DNA from: an uncultured Bacteroidales bacterium
Lineage (GTDB): Bacteria; Bacteroidota; Bacteroidia; Bacteroidales; UBA932
Length of the DNA: 7,393 nucleotides
Reading direction: 5' to 3'
Assembly (NCBI GenBank): GCA_934725285.1
Contig: CAKVBK010000086.1
Location: forward strand, 1 to 7,393
Shown: piece by piece, positions 1 through 6,326 of the stretch
How the letters are laid out: the number at the start of each line of letters is the position of its first letter
How positions within the stretch are numbered: position 1 is the first letter of the stretch
Notes under the pieces: model-generated
Told to the model about the DNA's origin: nothing
The model's database searches: none
What the model saw: the letters and a program-made list of their open reading frames with translations, nothing else
Position numbers and translations under genes: made by a program

Positions 1-1
1 A

Positions 2-64
2 TATATTGCCGAAAAATGGGGTGACACTGAAATTTCAGAGGCAAACAGCGTCTATGGCTTATGA
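2..64 (+). CDS. Possible C-terminal end of an upstream gene (partial)
   Basis: The frame starting at base 2 is open and reads YIAEKWGDTEISEANSVYGL before a TGA at 62-64. The composition looks protein-like (Trp, acidic residues, no rare runs), and the stop sits just before the lpxK promoter element, which is where an upstream gene would be expected to end. Only 20 residues are visible and I do not recognise the family. The other two plus frames read less like protein. This is an inference from one short open frame, and the stretch could simply be non-coding. Confidence 0.3.
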   Translation, partial: YIAEKWGDTEISEANSVYGL

Positions 65-71
65 TTTTTTG

Positions 72-79
72 TATATTTG
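72..79 (+). promoter_or_regulatory. Bacteroidota -7 promoter element (TATATTTG) for lpxK
   Basis: TATATTTG matches the Bacteroidota primary-sigma -7 consensus TAnnTTTG exactly. No clear TTTG -33 box lies at the expected distance upstream. Transcription would start about 5-7 bases after the final G, near 84-86, which is almost exactly the ATG of lpxK at 86. The mRNA would then have essentially no 5' leader. It follows the stop of the possible upstream frame by only 7 bases. Confidence 0.5.
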
Positions 80-85
80 CAGTCT

Positions 86-1234
86 ATGCTTGACAAGATC
101 CTTCTTGCACCATATTATCTGACGCTGAAGCTGAGGCACGCTTGCTATGACCACGGCCTCTTTAAGGTGGGTACCTGCGAGGTGCCGACCATCTGTGTCG
201 GCAACATCACCGCGGGCGGAACAGGCAAAACCCCTCACACTGAGATGATTCTGCGCACTCTGCTTCGGAGCGACGACTGGGCTTTCCGTAATCTCGCGGT
301 TCTGTCCAGAGGGCACAAACGCAACAGCGGTGGCTTCCAATTGGTCGAAAAGGACGGCAAAGTCAAGGAATATGGCGACGAACCTCTCCAGATCAAAAGA
401 AAGTTTCCAGGCGTTACGGTCGCTGTGGACAGACAAAGGATAAAAGGCTGCGACATCCTCTGCCACCCGGAGAAGCTTAAGACAGAAAGGCGCGCCCGCA
501 AATGCGCCGGCGCATCGATTCCGCCGGCCGACTTGATTGTTCTGGACGACGCTTTCCAGTACAGGACTCTGAGGGCTTATTTCAACATCGTCCTCGTGGA
601 CTATAATCGTCCGACCTACAAAGACCAACTGCTGCCGTTCGGAAGGCTGCGCGACCTGCCGCAAAGACTGCACTACGCCGACATAATCATTGTGTCAAAG
701 TGTCCGGCCTATCTGGAAGACGAGCAGAAAATCCAATGGGCGAAGTCCTTCGGCCTGAAGGACTACGATCTCAAGACATGCACGGGGACAGACAAAAAAG
801 GGTCCGTCAAGACTCTTCTGTTCACGACAATCTGGTACAATTCGCTCCAACCCATTTTCGAGGAGGGTGACCGTAGGTACGCATATTCCCAGAAACTGAT
901 TCTCTTTTCCGGCATAGCCAAGGACACACCGCTGCGGATGTACCTCAGTGACGAGCACAAGATCGTGAAGCGGTTCTGCTTTATGGACCACCACAACTAC
1001 AACCGCTTCGACATCAAGAAGATAATGAACGCCGTGAAGGAGCACCCGACGGCTGTCGTGGCGACGACTGAGAAGGACTGCCAGAGGATTTTGGATTTCA
1101 AGAGGATTCCGGAGGAGTTGAAGGTAAGGCTGTTTCAGGTGCCGATAGAGGTCGGCTTCCTCTCGGGACACGAAAAAGCGGTCTTCGAGGAGACTCTGAT
1201 GACCGCCTTGCGTAATTTCACTCCGGAGTATTAA
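86..1234 (+). CDS. lpxK: Tetraacyldisaccharide 4'-kinase (lipid A 4'-kinase)
   Basis: LpxK transfers the ATP gamma-phosphate to the 4' position of the tetraacyl-disaccharide-1-phosphate, making lipid IVA in the Raetz lipid A pathway at the inner face of the cytoplasmic membrane. With the ATG at 86 the protein has 382 residues, slightly long for the family. The N-terminal amphipathic segment (about 1-27, LDKILLAPYYLTLKLR) suits peripheral membrane binding. The Walker A loop GNITAGGTGKT is at 39-49, LSRGHKR at 73-79, GDEPLQIKRKFP at 97-108, LDDAFQYR near 153-160, DHHNY at 301-305 and TTEKD at 327-331. Two motif letters depart from the usual forms as I remember them: LSRGYKR reads GHKR, and DDAFQHR reads FQYR. 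A basic segment, KLKTERRARKCAGASIPP, before LDDAFQYR seems extra. An in-frame TTG at 77 would add three residues but lies inside the promoter element, so the ATG is preferred. The gene converges on dcp, with hairpin repeats between them. Confidence 0.93.
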   Translation: MLDKILLAPYYLTLKLRHACYDHGLFKVGTCEVPTICVGNITAGGTGKTPHTEMILRTLLRSDDWAFRNLAVLSRGHKRNSGGFQLVEKDGKVKEYGDEPLQIKRKFPGVTVAVDRQRIKGCDILCHPEKLKTERRARKCAGASIPPADLIVLDDAFQYRTLRAYFNIVLVDYNRPTYKDQLLPFGRLRDLPQRLHYADIIIVSKCPAYLEDEQKIQWAKSFGLKDYDLKTCTGTDKKGSVKTLLFTTIWYNSLQPIFEEGDRRYAYSQKLILFSGIAKDTPLRMYLSDEHKIVKRFCFMDHHNYNRFDIKKIMNAVKEHPTAVVATTEKDCQRILDFKRIPEELKVRLFQVPIEVGFLSGHEKAVFEETLMTALRNFTPEY

Positions 1235-1246
1235 ATCTTGCTTCAT

Positions 1247-1271
1247 GGTCACTTCGACAAGCTCAGTGACC
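1247..1271 (+). repeat. Hairpin repeat copy A (reference copy)
   Basis: A perfect 7-bp inverted repeat, GGTCACT and AGTGACC, encloses the loop TCGACAAGCTC. It starts 13 bases after the lpxK stop codon. The 15 bases TTCATGGTCACTTCG that begin before and run into this copy recur at 1283-1297. Confidence 0.85.
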
Positions 1272-1287
1272 GCTTCGGTAAGTTCAT

Positions 1288-1304
1288 GGTCACTTCGGCA
1301 GGCT
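1288..1304 (+). repeat. Truncated hairpin repeat copy B
   Basis: GGTCACTTCGGCAGGCT matches the left arm and most of the loop, then stops; the right arm is missing. Copy C begins almost directly after it. It looks like a decayed or recombined partial copy. Confidence 0.7.
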
Positions 1305-1335
1305 ACTGGTCACTTCGACAAGCTCAGTGACCGGT
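1305..1335 (+). repeat. Hairpin repeat copy C with extended stem
   Basis: The core at 1308-1332 is identical to copy A. The flanking bases extend the stem to ten pairs, ACTGGTCACT with AGTGACCGGT, including one T-G wobble. It is potentially the most stable hairpin of the cluster. Confidence 0.8.
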
Positions 1336-1342
1336 AGCAATC

Positions 1343-1367
1343 GGCCACTTCGACAGGCTCAGTGACC
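1343..1367 (+). repeat. Hairpin repeat copy D
   Basis: Arms GGCCACT and AGTGACC enclose the loop TCGACAGGCTC. There is one C-A mismatch in the stem and one A-to-G change in the loop relative to copy A. Confidence 0.75.
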
Positions 1368-1392
1368 GGTGGGAATAGGTCACGGAATCCGC

Positions 1393-1417
1393 GGTTGCTG
1401 AGCTTGTCGAAGCAACT
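1393..1417 (-). repeat. Inverted hairpin repeat copy E with compensatory stem changes
   Basis: On the minus strand this reads arm AGTTGCT, loop TCGACAAGCTC and arm AGCAACC. The loop is identical to copy A in inverted orientation. Two stem positions have changed on both arms so that pairing survives (C-G to T-A and A-T to G-C). On the plus strand GGTTGCT pairs with AGCAACT, including a terminal G-T wobble. Confidence 0.75.
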
Positions 1418-1437
1418 GAAGTGTCGAAGCGACTGAA

Positions 1438-3597
1438 CTATTTCACAATCCCAAGTTTCTCCAAAAGAGCCTCAGGCTCAGGATCGTGCCCACGGAATCT
1501 GCGGTAGAGCACACCCTCATCTTCGCTGCATCCCTTCGAGAGGATGTTGTCGCGGAAGGAGTGCGAAACCTCGGTGTTGAATATTCCTTTCTCCTTGAAC
1601 AGACTGAAAGCATCCGCCTCCAGAACCTCGGACCATTTGTAGGAATAGTAGCCAGCACTGTAGCCACCTGAGAATATGTGGCTGAACGAAGTCGAGATGC
1701 AGGCCTGCGGGATGGACGGAATCACATTGGAACTCTTCAAGGCTTCTTTCTCAAAGGCAATCGTGCCAAGTTTCTGCATGGTTTTCAGGTCACTGAGCGT
1801 GCGGTGCACTGAGTTTATCGAAGTGTCGAAGTGACCGGACTCAGAAGAACCCTTCAGCGTGTGCCATGCCATGTCCAAGATCCCGAACTGAAGCTGACGC
1901 ACCTGAGCGTAGGCCGCATGATAATTCTTGGCAGCCACAATCTTGCCCACAAGGGTGTCCGGAAGCGCCTCTCCCGTCTCGAAATGCCGCGCGAAAGTGT
2001 CCAGAAACTCCGGCTCGAACGCCCAGTTCTCCATGATCTGCGAAGGCAGCTCCACAAAGTCGCGGGAAACATTCGTACCGGTAAGTGATGAATATCTTCC
2101 CTCGGCGAGAATGCCGTGCAGGCTGTGTCCGAACTCGTGAAGCAGGGTCGTCAACTCGTCATGGGTCAGAAGCGATGGCTTATCTCCTGTTGGTTTGGTG
2201 AAGTTGGTGACAAGGCTGATGAACGGGCGTTTCTCCACCCCGTTCACGATGCTCTGGCCACGGAACTCGGTCATCCAAGCCCCTCCCCTCTTGCTGGCAC
2301 GAGGGAAGAAGTCAGCGTAGAACAGAGCCATGTGCCTTCCTGAAGCGTCCTTAACGTCATAGACCTTAACGTCAGGATGATAGACAGGAATATCTTTCCT
2401 CTCCTCGAAAGACAGCCCATAGAGTTTTCCGGCCAGACCGAAAGCCGCGTCGATGCAGTTCTCCAGACGGAAATACGGCTTGAGCTGCTCGTCGTTGATG
2501 GAGTAGCGGGCATCCATCAGTTTCTCTGACCAGAAACCGAAGTCCCAAGGTTGGATCTCGGTGTCCTCGAAACCGTTGGAGCGGGCATATTCATAAAGTT
2601 CCTTGACCTCGGCCTTGGCGGCAGGAAGCGATGGAGTCAAGAGCTTCTCGATGAACTCATTGACGGTCTGAGGATTCTTGGCCATCCTTTCCTCAAGGGC
2701 GTAGTCCGCATAAGTCTCGTAGCCGAGGATATTCGCTATCTTCAGGCGCAGCTCCGCAATCTGGCGGCAAAGGTCGATGTTGCTGTTCTCCCCTTCCGTC
2801 GCCCTTGTGTTGTAGGCCATCCACATCTTCTGGCGAAGGTCGCGGCGAGTGCTGTACTTCATGAACGCCCCGTAGCTTGGAGCAGAAAGGTCAAACGCCC
2901 AGCCTTCCATATCCTTGGACCTGGCGGTCTCAGCGGCAGCCTCACGGACAAAGTCCGGAAGGCCCTCAAGATCAGCTTCATCGGTAATATTCATCGTAAA
3001 GGCATTAGTGGCCGCAAGCACGTTCTTGCCGTACTGGAGGGTCAAAAGGGACAGCTGCTCGCTGAGATTGCTGTAGGTCGCCTTGTCCTCGACACCGAGA
3101 TTGGCGCCATTGCGGACAAACGACTTCCATGTCTTTTCCAGAAGTCTCGCCTGATCCTGCTCAAGTCCTTCCACGCTCTCGTGCACGGCCTTGACACGGG
3201 CGAAAAGCGGCTCGTTCAGCGAGACGTACATCGAATATTCTGTCATCATCGGGGAGACTTTCTCAGCAACAGCCTGCATCTCCTCATCCGTGTCGGCCTC
3301 CATAAGGTTGTAGAATATGCCGGCGACATCATTCAGGCGGCTTCCCGCCTCGTCCAAAGCTGCGATCGTGTTATCGAACGTAGGAGAGTCCGGATTGTTC
3401 ACGATGGCATCGATCTCGGCCTTGGCCTCTGTTATGGCCTGCTCAAAGGCAGGAAGGTAATGCTCAGTCTTGATCTTGTCGAACTGAGGCGCGCCATACG
3501 GCAGCATGGAGTCTGTAAGCAATGGGTTCATTTTGTCGTTGCAGGATGAAAGCAGACACAGGAACGCTCCCGCGGCCGCAAGGATTCTTTTGTTCAT
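1438..3597 (-). CDS. dcp: M3-family metallopeptidase, peptidyl-dipeptidase Dcp-like lipoprotein
   Basis: This is a zinc oligopeptidase of the thimet/Dcp family (peptidase M3A) that would remove dipeptides or cut short peptides at the periplasmic side of a membrane. The 719-residue protein starts with a lipoprotein signal, MNKRILAAAGAFLCLLSSC, with the lipidated Cys at 19. The M3 fold covers about 35-715. The zinc site is HEFGH at 487-491, with the third ligand Glu516 in DFVELPSQ. The substrate-side block HIFSGGYSAGYYSYKWSE lies at 640-657. It starts 32 bp after the S8 protease stop with no visible promoter or Shine-Dalgarno sequence, so the two genes are probably co-transcribed and act in sequence on extracellular protein. 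Residues 588-603 (GHFDTSINSVHRTLSD) are encoded by a copy of the dispersed hairpin repeat and appear extra relative to the family. All catalytic residues are intact and the frame is open, so the gene looks functional. Other M3A subfamily labels are possible. Confidence 0.93.
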   Translation of the reverse strand: MNKRILAAAGAFLCLLSSCNDKMNPLLTDSMLPYGAPQFDKIKTEHYLPAFEQAITEAKAEIDAIVNNPDSPTFDNTIAALDEAGSRLNDVAGIFYNLMEADTDEEMQAVAEKVSPMMTEYSMYVSLNEPLFARVKAVHESVEGLEQDQARLLEKTWKSFVRNGANLGVEDKATYSNLSEQLSLLTLQYGKNVLAATNAFTMNITDEADLEGLPDFVREAAAETARSKDMEGWAFDLSAPSYGAFMKYSTRRDLRQKMWMAYNTRATEGENSNIDLCRQIAELRLKIANILGYETYADYALEERMAKNPQTVNEFIEKLLTPSLPAAKAEVKELYEYARSNGFEDTEIQPWDFGFWSEKLMDARYSINDEQLKPYFRLENCIDAAFGLAGKLYGLSFEERKDIPVYHPDVKVYDVKDASGRHMALFYADFFPRASKRGGAWMTEFRGQSIVNGVEKRPFISLVTNFTKPTGDKPSLLTHDELTTLLHEFGHSLHGILAEGRYSSLTGTNVSRDFVELPSQIMENWAFEPEFLDTFARHFETGEALPDTLVGKIVAAKNYHAAYAQVRQLQFGILDMAWHTLKGSSESGHFDTSINSVHRTLSDLKTMQKLGTIAFEKEALKSSNVIPSIPQACISTSFSHIFSGGYSAGYYSYKWSEVLEADAFSLFKEKGIFNTEVSHSFRDNILSKGCSEDEGVLYRRFRGHDPEPEALLEKLGIVK
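1788..1836 (-). repeat. In-frame compound copy of the hairpin repeat inside dcp
   Basis: Read on the coding strand, the segment begins GGTCACTTCGACA and ends GCTCAGTGACC, the two ends of the intergenic repeat. Between them lies a second, degenerate unit, CACTTCGATAAACTCAGTG, which differs from the repeat core by two bases. The whole is 49 bp. Exactly 16 codons (1789-1836) encode GHFDTSINSVHRTLSD without breaking the frame. It falls in a variable loop between the DMAWHTL helix and the FEKEAL segment, about 95 residues after the zinc-site HEFGH. Confidence 0.75.
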
Positions 3598-3629
3598 AAA
3601 AATATTTACCAGTGTTATTCAGCATAAAA

Positions 3630-6254
3630 TCAGCGCTTGACCACAGTGAACGAATGTGTGTCCGATCCTTCGCGGATGATTCCCGAATATCTTCCCGGAG
3701 CCTGGCCGGACAAGTCTATCCTCGCCGGTTCGAAAGCACTTGCCTTGACCGTGCCATCAAAGACGGAACGGCCGGTCTGCGAGACGATTCTCACATGAAT
3801 ATCGGACAGTTCGCTTCCCGTGCCGATGTTCAGGAAATCCTTGACAGGGTTGGGATAGACAGAATATTCAACGGAAGCTTCTCTGGCCAAGACTTTGAAA
3901 CTGCTCTCAGCCGAAGCCCCCGCGGCGTCGGAAGCCTTGATGGCGATCGCACTTGAGCCGTACCTCAGGACAGTTCCGATGACCTTGTTCCCGTTTCGGA
4001 CAAGGCGCACGGTCTGAGGGTCGCTGGACGATAGGACATATTCAAGAGTCTCGCCGTCAGGATCGCTGAAATATTCGTTCATATTCAGAATGAATGTCTC
4101 CCCGATGCTGGTGATGAGGAGGTTGGAGGCTTCCTTGATTTTCTCCGGAGGATTGTTAGCCATGACTGTGTAAGTTACAGCGAGTGATGTGGCCGCACCA
4201 TAGTTGTCGGTTGCAGCGAGCGTGGCCGTGTACGTTCCAGGGCCGGCGTCCGGAGCATTGATGGTGATTGTGGCTTCGCCCTTGTCAAGTCCCGAGAATG
4301 TGTCCGCTGACCCCCCAGGCTGGTAATCAACCGTGATGGTGTGTCTGTCCGGGTCGGTGATGACAAGGTTGATGACCTTTTTCTCGTGGGATCTGAGAAC
4401 GATGTCTCCGCTGAGATCGATCTCGATGACAGGAGGGTTGTTGACCACCGTCTTGAACCCTATGACCGGAGATGGTTCGCCATAGACGTTCATGTAAGAG
4501 TAGCCGACCACTTTCACATAATATGTCGATGAGAAGTCGAGCCCGACGAACGTCACTTTCTCCGTGCTTCCGGTCTCAGCTTTCGCCGGGATGTTCTTTG
4601 TCAAGAGTCCGGCGACCTCGTCCTTCGAGGGATCGGCATTCTCAACCTGAGACTTGTCCTTCCCGCAGATCACTTTGTAGCCATAAGCAGGGTACCCGTC
4701 CGCATTGGCCACGACAGTCCATGAGATGTCAGCAGAGTTGGCCCGAACGTTGGCTTTCACATCGCCGGCCGTCCCCGGTTTGAAGTTCTCACCGTAGTTC
4801 AACGCCGCGCTGGCGTCCACAAGGCCACCCATGCCGGCGGGCACTATGTCAGAGCGTCTGGTTTTAAGCAGCTTATTCTTCAACATATCGTTGGTGAACC
4901 CCTGGCCACCGCACATGGAAACGATCAACGCCGCGACTCCGGACACATGAGGGCACGCCATCGAGGTACCGTTCATATTCCTGTAGCCTCCTCCGGTGAC
5001 TGTGCTGTAGATTCCGGTGCCTGGTGCGGCAAGATCCACGAAATCGCCATAGTTGGAGTAGTTCGCCTTGCTCCCGTTGCTGTTCAGAGCCGCCACGGCG
5101 ATGACCCTGTCGTAATTGGACGGCACTCCATTGCCGATGTTGTCATTGCCTGCCGCGAACACCACCAAGCCTCCTTTCATCGGTGAATCCGGAAGTTGGT
5201 TTCCATCCTTGTCGCAACCGGCGTAGTCTATGAAGTAATCGATCGCGCGCTTGTCCCAGTAGCCCACCTCTCCCCTCATGGCTTTCGCCTTTTCAGTCTC
5301 GTCAAGCCATCCGTCACCGTTCGAGTCATAGTTATAGGACCAGCTGTTCTGACAGATGACAGCCCCGTGGTCGGCCGCCCAGATGATCGCCGTAGGAATC
5401 GAGCCTTGCTTTGTCTTAGTCTTTCCGCCTTCGACATAATCACGGAAAATCTCACAGGACATGAGGGTCGCACCCTTCTTTCCTTTTGCGGCGTCACCTC
5501 CAGCCACTCCCCGGATTCCGACACCGTTGTTGTTGACCGCGGCGATTATCCCGGCGACGTGAGTCCCGTGATTTCCAGCGTTCTCCACCTTGACGGAAGC
5601 GACATGGTCTATCGAACTGTAATTCGTCGCAGAACAATTATCCTTGAGATCTGGATGACTCATGTCGATGCCATAATCAACGACAGCCACCACGACTTTC
5701 GGGTCGCCGGTAGTGTAGTTGTTCCACACCGGGACGACATTTATATCATATTGGGGATATGAGATGTTGTACAGTCCCCATTGGGATGAGAACGACGGAT
5801 CATTGAAGTCAGCCGGAACTACGGATCGCTGGCTTTCGACACGTTCCACCCCTGGGATCGACATCAGTTCGGCGGAAGCCCGCGTCGCGGCGACCGCTTC
5901 GGAATATTCTATGACATAGCACTTGTGCAACCCCGCCCTCCTGTGGCGCGGCTCAAACTCTCCGGCATCCGGGAAGGCCCTTTCGATTGATTTTATCCCG
6001 AGCTCGTCCAGCGCCTGGTTCAAACCCATTGAACGGGTCACGACTTTACCTTGGCTGAGGTCCTCCCCGATCAAGGCGATCATCTCGTCGCTGAACTCCA
6101 CAAATGCGATTCCCGGCACCACAGAATGGTCAATGGACGAACCCGCTTCCGTAGCAGGCTCATCCACAACCAATTCAAATGCTTCCTCCTTAACGCACGA
6201 CACTGATGCCAGCAGCACCAACAGAGACAAAAAATTCCGATTATTCATTTTCAT
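3630..6254 (-). CDS. Secreted subtilisin-like serine protease (peptidase S8) with T9SS C-terminal sorting domain
   Basis: From the ATG at 6254 this is an 874-residue endoprotease. A hydrophobic signal (7-19) ends in SVSC at 17-20, a weak lipobox. A prodomain follows (about 47-140). The catalytic domain (about 170-480) carries Asp193 in VVDYGID, His229 in NHGTHVAG, oxyanion Asn370 in AAGN and Ser431 in NGTSMACPHVSG. A complete EF-hand-like loop, DSNGDGWLDETE, sits at 310-321. After it come a fibronectin III-like region (about 497-603), two Ig/cadherin-like repeats (about 605-698 and 700-790, each opening NNPP) and a type A T9SS sorting domain (about 796-874) with YPNPVKDFLNI, VRIVSQTGRSVFDG and the basic end FTVVKR. 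Cargo with this domain normally crosses the outer membrane by the PorV-dependent route. A GTG at 6275 and an ATG at 6248 are other in-frame starts; 6254 or 6248 gives the best signal peptide. It precedes dcp by 32 bp. The native substrate is unknown. Confidence 0.92.
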   Translation of the reverse strand: MKMNNRNFLSLLVLLASVSCVKEEAFELVVDEPATEAGSSIDHSVVPGIAFVEFSDEMIALIGEDLSQGKVVTRSMGLNQALDELGIKSIERAFPDAGEFEPRHRRAGLHKCYVIEYSEAVAATRASAELMSIPGVERVESQRSVVPADFNDPSFSSQWGLYNISYPQYDINVVPVWNNYTTGDPKVVVAVVDYGIDMSHPDLKDNCSATNYSSIDHVASVKVENAGNHGTHVAGIIAAVNNNGVGIRGVAGGDAAKGKKGATLMSCEIFRDYVEGGKTKTKQGSIPTAIIWAADHGAVICQNSWSYNYDSNGDGWLDETEKAKAMRGEVGYWDKRAIDYFIDYAGCDKDGNQLPDSPMKGGLVVFAAGNDNIGNGVPSNYDRVIAVAALNSNGSKANYSNYGDFVDLAAPGTGIYSTVTGGGYRNMNGTSMACPHVSGVAALIVSMCGGQGFTNDMLKNKLLKTRRSDIVPAGMGGLVDASAALNYGENFKPGTAGDVKANVRANSADISWTVVANADGYPAYGYKVICGKDKSQVENADPSKDEVAGLLTKNIPAKAETGSTEKVTFVGLDFSSTYYVKVVGYSYMNVYGEPSPVIGFKTVVNNPPVIEIDLSGDIVLRSHEKKVINLVITDPDRHTITVDYQPGGSADTFSGLDKGEATITINAPDAGPGTYTATLAATDNYGAATSLAVTYTVMANNPPEKIKEASNLLITSIGETFILNMNEYFSDPDGETLEYVLSSSDPQTVRLVRNGNKVIGTVLRYGSSAIAIKASDAAGASAESSFKVLAREASVEYSVYPNPVKDFLNIGTGSELSDIHVRIVSQTGRSVFDGTVKASAFEPARIDLSGQAPGRYSGIIREGSDTHSFTVVKR

Positions 6255-6262
6255 GATCCAAC

Positions 6263-6281
6263 ATCGCCTTTTCACGGCGAT
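6263..6281 (-). promoter_or_regulatory. Small stem-loop just upstream of the S8 protease start
   Basis: ATCGCC (6263-6268) and GGCGAT (6276-6281) form a perfect 6-bp stem with a 7-nt loop, 9 bases before the ATG at 6254. The in-frame GTG at 6273-6275 would lie inside it, which argues against that start. A short frame from ATG 6285 (MNRREKAMLDHENE) runs through the hairpin and stops at 6241, overlapping the protease start. Both may be chance; a translational control role is only a possibility. Confidence 0.25.
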
Positions 6282-6288
6282 TCATGAA

Positions 6289-6321
6289 TATAAATATCGG
6301 AATAATTTCCGGATTCACAAA
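6289..6321 (-). promoter_or_regulatory. Weak candidate promoter for the S8 protease-dcp unit
   Basis: On the minus strand a TTTG (6318-6321) is followed after 21 bases by TATTTATA (6289-6296), which matches only part of the Bacteroidota -7 consensus TAnnTTTG. The 72-bp gap between the PorV-like fragment and the protease is AT-rich and is the natural place for a promoter. The -7 match is poor, so this is only a candidate. Confidence 0.2.
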
Positions 6322-6326
6322 ACCTG

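Larger units (their letters stand above)
1235..1437. repeat. Cluster of dispersed hairpin repeats between convergent genes
   Basis: The whole 203-bp gap between the lpxK stop and the dcp stop is built from copies and pieces of one unit: arms GGTCACT and AGTGACC around an 11-nt loop, TCGACAAGCTC. Near-complete copies lie at 1247-1271, 1308-1332, 1343-1367 and, inverted, 1393-1417. Left-half pieces lie at 1288-1304 and 1378-1383, and a degenerate inverted piece at about 1417-1436. Spacing and orientation vary, so this is not a CRISPR array. No U-run follows the hairpins, so they are not textbook terminators, but a REP-like role in ending or stabilising both convergent transcripts is plausible. 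A related copy lies inside dcp at 1788-1836. No ORF or RNA gene is supported here. Confidence 0.85.

Noticed and set aside
77..85. TTG start for lpxK three codons upstream
   Set aside because: It falls inside the -7 promoter element, so it would not be in the transcript; the ATG at 86 also begins the conserved membrane-associated segment.
1247..1436. CRISPR array in the lpxK-dcp gap
   Set aside because: Copies differ in orientation, length and spacing, some are truncated, and there are no uniform spacers. They are dispersed palindromic repeats.
1235..1437. Conventional rho-independent terminators for lpxK and dcp
   Set aside because: The hairpins are present, but no run of T follows any of them on either strand, so a standard intrinsic terminator is not supported.
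3475..3488. CTTGTCGAACTGAG in dcp as another repeat copy
   Set aside because: It encodes the QFDKI segment expected at this point in M3 peptidases and lacks the GGTCACT arms, so the resemblance is coincidental.
2551..3549. 332-codon plus-strand open frame
   Set aside because: It is antisense to dcp, whose M3 protein has intact motifs. The antisense product shows no recognisable domain and is a shadow of high-GC codon usage.
5196..5762. 188-codon plus-strand open frame
   Set aside because: It is antisense to the S8 catalytic domain, with a Val/Arg/Asp-rich product of no family; a shadow frame.
6255..6275. GTG start giving MKRRCWI at the S8 protease N-terminus
   Set aside because: It adds a Cys/Arg-rich stretch before an already complete signal peptide and lies in a stem-loop; the ATG at 6254 or 6248 fits better.
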